NCBI GenBank assembly: GCA_003695765.1 | Contig: RFHQ01000164.1 | Span: 1-34,643 of the forward strand | Origin: Gammaproteobacteria bacterium | GTDB taxonomy: Bacteria > Pseudomonadota > Gammaproteobacteria > Steroidobacterales > GCA-2729495 | Direction: 5' to 3' | DNA length: 34,643 nt | Shown here: positions 19,544 through 29,630 of the stretch, in pieces | How positions within the stretch are numbered: the first letter of the stretch is position 1 | Layout: each line of letters opens with the position of its first letter | Notes under the pieces: generated by a model | Told to the model about the DNA's origin: nothing | What the model saw: only the letters and a program-made list of their open reading frames with translations | Databases searched by the model: none | Program-made: the position numbers and the translations under genes

Positions 19544-20771
19544 GAAAGCGGACAAGGACCTGATCGTCGGTCTCGACATCGGTACCTCCAAGGTCGTGGC
19601 GATCGTCGGCGAGATCCAGGACGACGGCGCGCTGGAAGTCATTGGCTTCGGCACGCACCCGTCGCGCGGCCTCAAGCGCGGCGTGGTCGTGAACATCGAG
19701 TCGACCGTGAATTCGATCCAGCGCGCCGTCGAGGAGGCCGAACTGATGGCCAACTGCGAGATCAACTCGGTGTACGCGGGCATCGCCGGCAGCCATGTGC
19801 GCAGTCTCAATTCGCACGGCATCGTCGCGATCCGGGACCGCGAGGTGACCCGCAGCGACGTCGAGCGGGTCATCGACGCGGCGCGCGCGGTCGCGATACC
19901 GGCGGATCAGCTGATCCTGCACGTGCTGCCGCAGGAGTTCGTGATCGACGGCCAGGAGGGCATTCGCGAACCGGTGGGCATGGCCGGGGTCCGGCTGGAG
20001 GCGCGCGTACACATGGTGACCGGGGCCGCCAGCGCGGCGCAGAACATCGTCAAGTGCGTGGAGCGCTGTGGCCTGCAGGTCGAGGACATCGTGCTCGAGC
20101 AGCTGGCGTCGAGTTACTCGGTCCTGACCGAGGACGAAATGGAACTCGGTGTCTGCCTGGTCGACATCGGCGGTGGCACGACCGATATCGCGGTGTTCAA
20201 TGGTGGCGCGATCAAGCATACGGCGGTGATCCCGATCGCGGGCGACCAGGTCACCAACGACATCGCGATCTCGATGCGCACGCCGACCCAGTACGCCGAG
20301 GAGATCAAGATCAAGTACGCCTGTGCGCTGTCGCAACTGGCCAACCCGGAAGAAACCATCGAGGTGCCCAGCGTCGGCGACCGACCGCCGCGGCGGCTGG
20401 CACGGCAGACGCTGGCCGAGGTCGTCGAGCCACGCTACGAGGAGCTGTTCAGCCTGATCCGCGACGAACTGCGCCGCAGCGGCTTCGAGGACATGGTCGC
20501 GGCCGGCGTGGTGCTGACCGGCGGCAGCGCGAAGATGGAAGGCGCGATCGAACTGGCCGAGGAGGTGTTCCACATGCCGGTCCGGCTGGGTTTGCCGCAG
20601 CATGTGCGCGGCCTCGGCGACGTGGTCCGCAATCCGATCCATGCCACCGGCGTCGGCCTGCTGCTGTACGCGCGCAGCCAGGCGCGCAAGGGCGTCGACG
20701 AACCGCGGGTCGGCGGGAGCCTGCGCGAGGTCTGGGAGCGGATGAAGGCGTGGTTCCAGGGAAATTTCTGA
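19536..20771 (+). CDS. ftsA: Cell division protein FtsA
   Basis: A 411-residue actin-like ATPase that tethers FtsZ to the membrane. Phosphate-binding GLDIGTSKV (12-20) and VDIGGGTTD (209-217) loops, the inserted 1C domain and the adenosine motif GVVLTGGSAKMEG are present. The C-terminal helix (VWERMKAWFQ) is amphipathic, the expected membrane-targeting sequence. Its start overlaps ftsQ by eight bases and carries GGAGG upstream inside ftsQ. It is followed by 57 non-coding bases before ftsZ, the first real gap since rsmH. Confidence 0.96.
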   Translation: MSRKADKDLIVGLDIGTSKVVAIVGEIQDDGALEVIGFGTHPSRGLKRGVVVNIESTVNSIQRAVEEAELMANCEINSVYAGIAGSHVRSLNSHGIVAIRDREVTRSDVERVIDAARAVAIPADQLILHVLPQEFVIDGQEGIREPVGMAGVRLEARVHMVTGAASAAQNIVKCVERCGLQVEDIVLEQLASSYSVLTEDEMELGVCLVDIGGGTTDIAVFNGGAIKHTAVIPIAGDQVTNDIAISMRTPTQYAEEIKIKYACALSQLANPEETIEVPSVGDRPPRRLARQTLAEVVEPRYEELFSLIRDELRRSGFEDMVAAGVVLTGGSAKMEGAIELAEEVFHMPVRLGLPQHVRGLGDVVRNPIHATGVGLLLYARSQARKGVDEPRVGGSLREVWERMKAWFQGNF

Positions 20772-20799
20772 TCGGTGAGCCCCTGCGGGAAACACCGAT
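20771..20799 (+). promoter_or_regulatory. Hairpin in the ftsA-ftsZ gap
   Basis: ATCGGTG (20771-20777) and CACCGAT (20793-20799) are exact inverted repeats; the 15-base loop contains CCC and GGG that can pair further. No T-run follows, so it is not a terminator. It lies 14 bases before the ftsZ ribosome site and could serve mRNA processing or differential expression. Confidence 0.5.
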
Positions 20800-20828
20800 G
20801 TTGTTGTTGATGCGAGGAGGAAGACCAG

Positions 20829-21989
20829 ATGTTTGAACTCATGGATGCATACAGCCAGAACGCCGTGATCAAGGTGCTGGGGGTCGGCGGCGGCGGCGGC
20901 AATGCGGTGAAGCACATGGTGAGCACCGGCATCGAGGGCGTGGATTTCATCTGCGCCAATACCGATGCCCAGGCCTTGAAGAGCTCGAATGTCCGCACGG
21001 CCCTGCAGATCGGCTGCAATATCACCAAAGGGCTCGGCGCCGGCGCAGACCCCGAGGTCGGGCGCTCGGCCGCGATGGAGGATCGCGACCGGATCCTCGA
21101 GGTGATCGAGGGCGCCGACATGCTGTTCATCACGGCCGGACTCGGCGGTGGCACCGGTACCGGCGCGGCGCCGGTCGTGGCGCAGATCGCCCGGGAGCTC
21201 GGCATCCTGACGGTGGCGGTCGTCACCAAGCCGTTCGCGATGGAAGGCAGCAAGCGCATGCAGATCGCGGAGCAGGGCATCCAGGATCTCGGCAAATATG
21301 TCGATTCGCTGATCACGATCCCGAACGAGAAGCTGCTGTCGGTGCTCGGACCGCAGACCACGCTGCTGGACGCCTTCAAGGCCGCCAACGAGGTGCTGCA
21401 GGGCGCGGTGCAGGGTATTGCGGAACTGATCACGCGGCCGGGGCTGATCAACGTGGACTTCGTCGACGTGCGCACGGTGATGGCCGAAATGGGCATGGCG
21501 ATGATGGGCTCGGGCAGCGCCGCCGGCGAAGACCGCGCGCGGGAAGCCGCCGAGGCGGCGATCTCCAGCCCGCTGCTGGAAGACATCAACCTCGACGGTG
21601 CCCGCGGCATCCTGGTGAACGTGACGGCCGGTCAGGACCTGTCGATCGGGGAGTTCCAGCAGGTCGGCGATACGGTCAAGCAGTGCGCGTCGGACGATGC
21701 GACCGTCGTGGTCGGCACCGTGATCGATCCGGACATGAGCAACTCCATCCGCGTGACCGTCGTCGCGACCGGGTTGGGCCAGCCGCTGGCCCTGCGCCGC
21801 GAACCGCCGATCAAGGTGGTCGAGCCGGCCGAGACCGCGCCCACCGGCGAGCAGCCGGACTATCGCGACTACGAGCGGCCGACGCGGCAGCGGATGAAGC
21901 GCGCGGCCGGTGACGGCATCGACGCGGGCGAGCGGCCGGAATACGATCTGCTGGACATCCCGGCGTTCCTGCGACGGCAGGCCGATTGA
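20829..21989 (+). CDS. ftsZ: Tubulin-like cell division GTPase FtsZ
   Basis: A 386-residue Z-ring protein. The N-terminal [10 protein letters not shown], the GTP signature GGGTGTG (106-112), the catalytic T7-loop region [15 protein letters not shown] and [14 protein letters not shown] are intact. A linker of about 50 residues leads to the conserved C-terminal peptide [11 protein letters not shown] that binds FtsA, ZipA and ZapD. Unlike its neighbours it has a strong Shine-Dalgarno (GAGGAGGAAG, seven bases ahead), fitting the need for far more FtsZ than FtsA. Its TGA is part of a terminator stem. Confidence 0.98.
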   Translation: MFELMDAYSQNAVIKVLGVGGGGGNAVKHMVSTGIEGVDFICANTDAQALKSSNVRTALQIGCNITKGLGAGADPEVGRSAAMEDRDRILEVIEGADMLFITAGLGGGTGTGAAPVVAQIARELGILTVAVVTKPFAMEGSKRMQIAEQGIQDLGKYVDSLITIPNEKLLSVLGPQTTLLDAFKAANEVLQGAVQGIAELITRPGLINVDFVDVRTVMAEMGMAMMGSGSAAGEDRAREAAEAAISSPLLEDINLDGARGILVNVTAGQDLSIGEFQQVGDTVKQCASDDATVVVGTVIDPDMSNSIRVTVVATGLGQPLALRREPPIKVVEPAETAPTGEQPDYRDYERPTRQRMKRAAGDGIDAGERPEYDLLDIPAFLRRQAD

Positions 21990-22012
21990 CTTAAGAAAAG
22001 TCAATACTTTTA
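21985..22012 (+). terminator. Terminator of the dcw cluster after ftsZ
   Basis: ATTGACTT (21985-21992), loop AAGAA, then AAGTCAAT (21998-22005) form a perfect eight-pair stem, followed by ACTTTTATT. The ftsZ stop codon is inside the stem. The stem is A/T-rich and the T-tract short, so termination is probably partial. Confidence 0.6.
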
Positions 22013-22017
22013 TTGGC

Positions 22018-22047
22018 TTGCGAGCGGGCGATGGGCTGTGCTAGCGT
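22018..22047 (+). promoter_or_regulatory. Candidate lpxC promoter
   Basis: TTGCGA (22018-22023), 18 bases, then TAGCGT (22042-22047) preceded by TG at 22039-22040 (extended -10). This would give a leader of about 175 bases. It follows immediately after the ftsZ terminator. Confidence 0.5.
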
Positions 22048-22177
22048 GTGCGGCGTCTCAAGTCGCAAGTGTGTTGGGCTCCTGGAGATCCGATGATTTT
22101 CAGGGGCTTGCGATCAACCAGGGAGAGGGAGTCCCGAATTCCGTGTCCGGACGGTGCGCGCAGGGGCCAGGCTGAGC

Positions 22178-22213
22178 CCGGCCGGCACCGCGGCGCGGCC
22201 GGCGGATGCCGGC
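22178..22213 (+). promoter_or_regulatory. Two mutually exclusive hairpins in the lpxC leader
   Basis: CCGGCCG (22178-22184) pairs with CGGCCGG (22196-22202). GCCGGC (22198-22203) pairs instead with GCCGGC (22208-22213). The stems share 22198-22202, so only one can form. They end 17 bases before the lpxC ATG. Possible translational control, but GC-rich DNA makes such pairs easily by chance. Confidence 0.35.
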
Positions 22214-22230
22214 TGGCTCCCGTTGCAACG

Positions 22231-23142
22231 ATGCTCAGACAGCGAAGCTTGAAAAGCGTGATCCGGGCGACCGGCATCGGCCTGCATTCCGGGCGCAAGG
22301 TCTACATGACGTTGCGGCCGGCAGCCGAGAACACCGGCATCGTATTCCGCCGCGTCGACCTCGAGCCGCCGGCCGACGTGCCGGCGGACGCGCTGGCCGT
22401 GGGCGAGACCACGCTCGGCACGACGCTGGTCAAGGGCGAGGTCCGCGTGGCGACCGTCGAGCACCTGCTCGCGGCCTTCGCCGGTCTCGGGATCGACAAC
22501 GCCTATGTCGATCTCACCGCGCCCGAGGTGCCGATCATGGACGGCAGCGCGGCGCCGTTCGTGTTCCTGCTGCAGTCGGCCGGCATCGTCGAGCAGGCGG
22601 CCCCGAAACAGTTCCTGCGCATTCGCAAGCCGCTGCGCGTGGCGGAGGACGACAAATGGGCCGAGCTGCGCCCCTGTCGCGGCTTCCGCGTCGGCTTCCG
22701 CATCGACTTCGACCACCCGGTCTTCAAGCGCCACGCGCAGGAAGCCAGCATCGACTTCTCGACGACGGCCTTCCTCAAGGAGGTCAGCCGCGCGCGCACT
22801 TTCGGCTTTCTGCGCGACATCGAGGCCTTGCGGGCCCGCAACCTGACCCTGGGCGGCAGCATCGACAACGCGATCGTGTTGAACGACTACCGGGTGCTGA
22901 ACGAGGACGGGCTGCGCTACGAAGACGAATTCGTCAAACACAAGATCCTCGATGCGATCGGTGACCTGTACCTGGCCGGCCACAGCCTGCTGGGCGAGTA
23001 CCGTGCCTACAAGGCCGGCCACACGCTGAACAACCGGCTGCTGCGAGCCTTGCGCGCGGACGCCGAGGCCTGGGAACTGGTCAGTTTCGCAGATCCAGCC
23101 GACGCGCCGATCTCCTTCGCGACGCCGGTGCTGGCCAGCTAG
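22231..23142 (+). CDS. lpxC: UDP-3-O-acyl-GlcNAc deacetylase LpxC
   Basis: A 303-residue zinc deacetylase (E. coli 305) committing UDP-acyl-GlcNAc to lipid A. Zinc ligands are H78 (TVEHLLAA), H237 and D241 (HKILDAIGD); the catalytic-type H264 is in [12 protein letters not shown] chose ATG 22231 because [19 protein letters not shown] aligns with the E. coli N-terminus, although its Shine-Dalgarno is weak. An in-frame ATG at 22093 has a better site (GGAG, five bases ahead) and would add 46 residues rich in Arg and Gly. The C-terminus ends VLAS, near the VLA end that FtsH recognises in E. coli LpxC. Confidence 0.95.
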   Translation: MLRQRSLKSVIRATGIGLHSGRKVYMTLRPAAENTGIVFRRVDLEPPADVPADALAVGETTLGTTLVKGEVRVATVEHLLAAFAGLGIDNAYVDLTAPEVPIMDGSAAPFVFLLQSAGIVEQAAPKQFLRIRKPLRVAEDDKWAELRPCRGFRVGFRIDFDHPVFKRHAQEASIDFSTTAFLKEVSRARTFGFLRDIEALRARNLTLGGSIDNAIVLNDYRVLNEDGLRYEDEFVKHKILDAIGDLYLAGHSLLGEYRAYKAGHTLNNRLLRALRADAEAWELVSFADPADAPISFATPVLAS

Positions 23143-23154
23143 CCGGCGCAGCGC

Positions 23155-23463
23155 TCAGGCGGCGCCGCCGACCCGGACGAGGACCCGCGTCGCGCCCGGG
23201 TACTGGCGGCGGCAGGCCGCGAGCAGCCGGCTGCTCTCGAAGCGCAACCGTGTCGCCCATTCCGGCGAGTCGGCCAGCACCACGAGGCTGCCGTCCTCGC
23301 GCAGGTTTGCGCCGCGCAGATGGGCCGCCAGCGCCGGCTCGATGCTGCTGCGCAAATGCTCGCCCAGCGCCAGCCGCCCGGCCGCGGCCGCCGCCAGACG
23401 CTCGATCGCGCCGCCGCGCTTGGTCACCAGATCGGACAAGGACTTGGGGCCGGATTTTGACAT
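23155..23463 (-). CDS. dciA: DciA-type helicase loader (DUF721)
   Basis: A 102-residue protein of the DUF721/DciA family. Known role: DciA helps load or activate the replicative helicase DnaB in bacteria lacking DnaC-type loaders. The family core is the GSLVVLADSPEWATRLRFES stretch (58-77), preceded by a helical N-terminal half. It is convergent with lpxC (12 bases apart) and divergent from the riboswitch-led peptidase gene; the lpxC-dciA-M23-secA order is known in Pseudomonas. There is no clear Shine-Dalgarno before the ATG, and the bases just upstream are TATT. Confidence 0.85.
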   Translation of the reverse strand: MSKSGPKSLSDLVTKRGGAIERLAAAAAGRLALGEHLRSSIEPALAAHLRGANLREDGSLVVLADSPEWATRLRFESSRLLAACRRQYPGATRVLVRVGGAA

Positions 23464-23502
23464 AATATCGAGAACGAGCGGCCCGGTTGTGACACTGGTT
23501 CC

Positions 23503-23531
23503 TTGAGTTGGTTCAGGGGCTTCGGCATAGT
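23503..23531 (+). promoter_or_regulatory. Candidate promoter of the riboswitch transcript
   Basis: TTGAGT (23503-23508), 17 bases, CATAGT (23526-23531). A start seven bases later, near 23538, puts the first transcribed bases at the 5' side of the c-di-GMP aptamer. Confidence 0.6.
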
Positions 23532-23534
23532 CTA

Positions 23535-23616
23535 GCCGCGCCAGGGCAAACCTGTCGAAAGGCAGGGACGCAAAGCCACCGGTCTACGGGCGAGGCCCAC
23601 GACAGCGGGGTTGCTG
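23535..23616 (+). ncRNA. Cyclic di-GMP-I (GEMM-I) riboswitch aptamer
   Basis: The conserved core is unmistakable: AGGGCAAACC (23543-23552); a six-pair helix CCTGTC/GGCAGG (23551-23556/23561-23566) capped by the GAAA tetraloop; GACGCAAAGCC (23567-23577) with the intercalating A; a second helix with GTC/GAC and GGGC/GCCC pairs (23582-23603); and AGCGGGGTTGC (23604-23614). The guanine matching G20 of the Vibrio Vc2 aptamer is G (23545), as in c-di-GMP binders and not the A of cGAMP-type variants. It lies in the leader of the M23 peptidase gene. P1 is not obvious; CCGCG (23536-23540) with CGCGG (23624-23628) is one option. Confidence 0.9.
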
Positions 23617-23679
23617 AATGAATCGCGGAGGGAGATGCCGGGCGGGGAAATCACCGGAGCCGGCTGCAGCGAAGAACAA

Positions 23680-23733
23680 CCGGGCAGGAGCCCGCCGGCG
23701 AGCCGTTGCCGCCCGCGGCGCGAGCCTGCCCGG
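23680..23733 (+). promoter_or_regulatory. Likely expression-platform stem of the riboswitch
   Basis: CCGGGCAGG (23680-23688) and CCTGCCCGG (23725-23733) are perfect nine-base inverted repeats around a GC-rich 36-base loop. The stem ends five bases before the GGGGG ribosome site of the peptidase gene. With no T-run it would act on translation or through Rho, not as an intrinsic terminator. How it couples to the aptamer is not visible. Confidence 0.45.
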
Positions 23734-23751
23734 ATGCAGGGGGCAGCAGAC

Positions 23752-24678
23752 ATGCATCTGATCCTCTTCAGTCGCCGGCGCGGTGCGCGCCAGTACCGTT
23801 TTTCCGGCGGCCTGCTGGCCGGTGCCGGCGCTCTGGTTCTCGCCGTTGCCGGCGCCGGTTTCGCCGGTGGCTACTGGTTCGGCGGCGGGCAGGCGGCTCA
23901 GGCGCCGATCGAGGAGATCGCCGCACTGAAGCAGGAACTGGCCGGTTACCGCGCCACCGTTGCCGAATTGCGCGAGAATGCCCGCGAGAACCTCGACGCG
24001 CTGGCGCTCAGGGTCGGCGAGCTGAATGCCAGCGTGATCCGGCTGAATGCGCTGGGCCGCCGGCTGACGGACATGGCCGAGCTCGACGACGGCGAGTTCG
24101 ATTTCGACAATCCACCGGCACTCGGCGGCGGCCCGGAACTGCCGGCCTATGCCAGTGTGACCGGCCAGGTGACCGACCTGGTCCGTGAGATCGAGGGGCT
24201 GGACGAGTCCCTGTACGCCCAGCAGCAGCAGCTCGCGGTCCTCGAGGGCCTGCTGCTGAACCGCAAGCTGCGCGCCAAGGTCTTTCCGCACGGACGGCCG
24301 GTGCGCTCCGGCTGGATGTCCAGCCCATTCGGCAAGCGCACGGACCCGTTCACCGGCAAGCCCGGCTGGCATCGGGGCGTGGATTTCGCCGGTAAGCGCG
24401 GCTCCGAAGTCGTCGCCGTCGCCGACGGCGTCGTCACCTGGTCCGGCGACCGCTACGGTTACGGCAAGATGGTGGAGATCCGCCACGGCAATGGCTACGT
24501 GACGCGTTACGCCCACAACGAGGAAAACCTGGTCGCGGTCGGCGACCAGGTCCGCCAGGGGCAGACGATCGCGCGCATGGGCTCGTCCGGCCGCTCGACC
24601 GGCCCGCATCTGCATTTCGAGGTCTGGCACCTCGGCCGGCCGGTGGACCCGCGGCGTTATATCCGCCAGACCTCCTGA
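23752..24678 (+). CDS. M23 (LytM-type) peptidoglycan endopeptidase, membrane-anchored
   Basis: A 308-residue protein: cytoplasmic basic start, one transmembrane helix (about 20-43), a periplasmic coiled-coil stretch (about 52-165) and a C-terminal LytM domain. The zinc site is complete: H207 and D211 (HRGVD) and H286-x-H288 (HLHFE), so it should be an active hydrolase, unlike degenerate EnvC/NlpD activators. The start is ATG 23752 (MHLILFSRRRG), with GGGGG eight bases before it; the frame is open to a TTG at 23611, but that part covers riboswitch leader and reads as non-coding. Probable job: wall cleavage during growth or around envelope machines, under c-di-GMP control. The same gene precedes secA in Pseudomonas. 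Confidence 0.92.
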   Translation: MHLILFSRRRGARQYRFSGGLLAGAGALVLAVAGAGFAGGYWFGGGQAAQAPIEEIAALKQELAGYRATVAELRENARENLDALALRVGELNASVIRLNALGRRLTDMAELDDGEFDFDNPPALGGGPELPAYASVTGQVTDLVREIEGLDESLYAQQQQLAVLEGLLLNRKLRAKVFPHGRPVRSGWMSSPFGKRTDPFTGKPGWHRGVDFAGKRGSEVVAVADGVVTWSGDRYGYGKMVEIRHGNGYVTRYAHNEENLVAVGDQVRQGQTIARMGSSGRSTGPHLHFEVWHLGRPVDPRRYIRQTS

Positions 24679-24713
24679 CGGCGGCCGCTGGCCACGCGCC
24701 GGCTGCAATCCCT

Positions 24714-24760
24714 TACAATAGCGGGCTTTGCGGCCAGCGCCGGTCGGGTTGACCCGGCGC
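24714..24760 (+). promoter_or_regulatory. secA promoter -10 and leader hairpin
   Basis: TACAAT (24714-24719) is a good -10 box, but no clear -35 lies at the right distance. Downstream, GCGCCGG (24737-24743) and CCGGCGC (24754-24760) form a seven-pair stem with a ten-base loop in the predicted leader. No SecM-like arrest peptide gene is present, so any secretion-responsive control must work differently from E. coli. Confidence 0.5.
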
Positions 24761-24794
24761 CGGCGCCGTCCGATCGCGAAGGAGCGCTCCGGTC

Positions 24795-27728
<2,934 letters not shown>

Positions 27729-27734
27729 GCGCCG

Positions 27735-28163
27735 ATGGCCGCGCCGTTCCGCATCCGCGTGGCCGCCGGCGTACTGGAGGACGCGACGGGCCGGGTGCTG
27801 GTCAGCCGCCGGCCGGCCGGCAAGCATGCCGCCGGCGCCTGGGAATTCCCGGGCGGCAAGCTGCAGCCGGGCGAGAGCGCGCTGCAGGCGCTGGCCCGGG
27901 AACTGGACGAGGAACTCGGTATCCGCTTGCAGGCCGCCGAGCCGCTGATCGACTACACGCACCGCTATCCGGACCGGACCGTCGAGCTCCAGGTCTTCCG
28001 CGTGCGCCGCTATGCGGGCCGGCCGCGCGGCCGGGAAGGGCAGCCGCTGCGCTGGCTCGCGCCGGAGGCACTGCTGCCGGCCGGCCTGCTGCCGGCTGAC
28101 GAGCCGATCCTTCGTGCGCTGGCGCTCAGCAGATCTGCAGATCGAAGTCCACGTTCTCCGTGA
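27735..28163 (+). CDS. mutT: MutT family 8-oxo-dGTP diphosphatase
   Basis: A 142-residue Nudix hydrolase that removes 8-oxo-dGTP from the nucleotide pool. The Nudix box is perfect: G41-x5-E47-x7-R55-E56-L-x-E59-E60-x-G62. The RRPAGKHAAGAWEFPGGK run ahead of it is typical of MutT. There is no C-terminal ThiE-like extension as in Pseudomonas. The start ATG follows secA by six bases with GAGCGCCG as a poor ribosome site, suggesting co-transcription with secA. The last 38 bases overlap the end of zapD on the other strand. Confidence 0.93.
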   Translation: MAAPFRIRVAAGVLEDATGRVLVSRRPAGKHAAGAWEFPGGKLQPGESALQALARELDEELGIRLQAAEPLIDYTHRYPDRTVELQVFRVRRYAGRPRGREGQPLRWLAPEALLPAGLLPADEPILRALALSRSADRSPRSP

Positions 28164-28932
28164 CCTGCACGGGCCGGCTGGCGATGCCGGACCAGCGCAT
28201 GAAGCGCACGGTGAAGCGATGCGGGCTGGCGCTGATCTCCGGGTACACGGCCAGTCTCGCGGCCAGGCCGACTCGCAGCAGGCTGCAGGGGCCGGCTTCG
28301 CGCGCGAGGTTGTGCTGGAACACGCCGTTGACGGCCACCATCGGACTGGTCTGCGTGCCTGCGCGCATCAGCCACAGCAGTTCGGCGACACCCTCGCATA
28401 GCGGCCGCAGCCCGCCGAGCCAGTTCTCGACATCGTCGCGCCGTTGCTTCACCGGCCGCCGCAGCCAGTGGGTGTAGTCCGGCAAGTCGAATTCACAGGT
28501 GCCGCCGGGAATCGCGCTGCGGTGCCGGACGGCGTTCAGGAACTCGTTCTCGCGCAGGGGGTAGAGGTACTGCGGTCCGAGCTCGACGAGCTGGTCGCGG
28601 TAGGTTTGCAGATTGCGTAGGATGCCGGCGAGGCGCCGTTCGTCGACCGCCGGCTGCTGGCGCAGCTGCGCGTAGACGCCGATCTGGCGCTCCAGATCCT
28701 TGAGCACGTCGCTGCGCACGTCGCCGCGGCTCAGGATCGCGATGATGTCGAGCATCGCTGTCAGCACGACCCGGCTGTCCCAGCTACTGTCCAGTTCCAG
28801 GTGATGGCGAAGCTGCCGGTACAGGAATTCCAGGCGCAGGAAAGTCCGCAGGCGCTCGTTCAGCGGCTGCTCGAAGAACGCTCTGGAGCCCACTGAGTCA
28901 GAGCGGCTTGCCCGCGAGGCCAGCGAACTCAC
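28126..28932 (-). CDS. zapD: Z-ring associated protein ZapD
   Basis: ZapD crosslinks FtsZ filaments through the FtsZ C-terminal peptide. The family signature FEQPLNERLRTFLRLEFLYRQL (about 20-41) is clear, and an all-helical N-terminal region and beta-rich C-terminal part (ending FDLQIC) follow. The GTG at 28932 gives 268 residues; a GTG at 28893 gives 255, nearer the E. coli length (247), and neither has a good ribosome site. YacG, which follows zapD in E. coli, is absent: zapD runs directly into the end of mutT. Last gene of the minus-strand block after coaE, with a possible own promoter upstream. Confidence 0.92.
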   Translation of the reverse strand: MSSLASRASRSDSVGSRAFFEQPLNERLRTFLRLEFLYRQLRHHLELDSSWDSRVVLTAMLDIIAILSRGDVRSDVLKDLERQIGVYAQLRQQPAVDERRLAGILRNLQTYRDQLVELGPQYLYPLRENEFLNAVRHRSAIPGGTCEFDLPDYTHWLRRPVKQRRDDVENWLGGLRPLCEGVAELLWLMRAGTQTSPMVAVNGVFQHNLAREAGPCSLLRVGLAARLAVYPEISASPHRFTVRFMRWSGIASRPVQVTENVDFDLQIC

Positions 28933-28961
28933 GGTGATTCGGGGCGCGGCATCATCGGGCT

Positions 28962-28990
28962 ATTCTGCGCCAGCGACCGCGCGCCCGCAA
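28962..28990 (-). promoter_or_regulatory. Weak candidate zapD promoter
   Basis: On the minus strand, TTGCGG (28990-28985), 17 bases, CAGAAT (28967-28962), in the 66-base gap between coaE and zapD. Three and four matches to consensus; low certainty. Confidence 0.25.
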
Positions 28991-28998
28991 ACGGCCGC

Positions 28999-29628
28999 TC
29001 AGCCCTTGCGGTCCGCCAGCTCGAGGTACTTGCGGTGCAATGCTGTGACCTGCGCGCGCGTCTCCGCGATGCTGCCGCTGTTGTCGATGACGTCGTCGGC
29101 GATGGCCAGCCGGCGCTCGCGGCTGGCCTGGCTGGCCAGCATCCGACGGGCCTGTGCAGTGCTCTCGGCATCGCGCTTGCGCAGCCGCGCCAGTTGCTGC
29201 GCCTCGCTGCAGTCGACGACCAGCACGCGGTCCACCAGCCGGTCGAAGCCGGACTCGACCAGCAGCGGCACGACCACGATCAGGTAGGGGCCCTCGGCGG
29301 CCGCCATTGCCGCCAGCGTGCGCTCGCGGATCCGCGGATGCAGGAGGCGTTCCAGCGCCCGCCGTTCCGCCGGGTCGGCGAATACCCGGTGCCGCAGCGC
29401 CCGGCGATCGAGCTCCCCGGTGGCGTCGAAGACTGCGTCGCCGAACTGCGCGCGGATCTCGGCCAGCGCCGGCTCGCCCGGCGCGACGACTTCGCGGGCA
29501 ATCGCGTCGGTATCGACGACCGGCACGCCGAGGTCCGCGAACAGCCCCGCGACCAGCGACTTGCCGCTGGCGATCCCGCCGGTCAGGCCGACGCGGAATG
29601 GTCCAGGGCGACGCTGTGCGCCCGGCAT
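28999..29628 (-). CDS. coaE: Dephospho-CoA kinase CoaE
   Basis: A 209-residue kinase for the last step of coenzyme A synthesis. The P-loop GLTGGIASGKS (14-24), the DTDAIAREVV substrate segment, HPRIRE and VVPLLVESGF motifs are all present, and the length is usual (E. coli 206). The ATG lies two bases after the pilD stop, so it is coupled to the pilus genes, a common arrangement (pilB-pilC-pilD-coaE) without functional connection. Confidence 0.95.
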   Translation of the reverse strand: MPGAQRRPGPFRVGLTGGIASGKSLVAGLFADLGVPVVDTDAIAREVVAPGEPALAEIRAQFGDAVFDATGELDRRALRHRVFADPAERRALERLLHPRIRERTLAAMAAAEGPYLIVVVPLLVESGFDRLVDRVLVVDCSEAQQLARLRKRDAESTAQARRMLASQASRERRLAIADDVIDNSGSIAETRAQVTALHRKYLELADRKG

Positions 29629-29630
29629 GG

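Noticed and set aside
19398-22004. 868-codon open frame on the minus strand across ftsA and ftsZ
   Set aside because: Antisense of two certain genes in GC-rich DNA; the translation is low-complexity His/Asp/Arg-rich with no family resemblance.
23611-23751. Longer M23 peptidase starting at TTG 23611 or ATG 23635
   Set aside because: The extra residues overlap the riboswitch and its leader, read as non-coding, and would precede the normal MHLILFSRRRG membrane start; kept only as an alternative.
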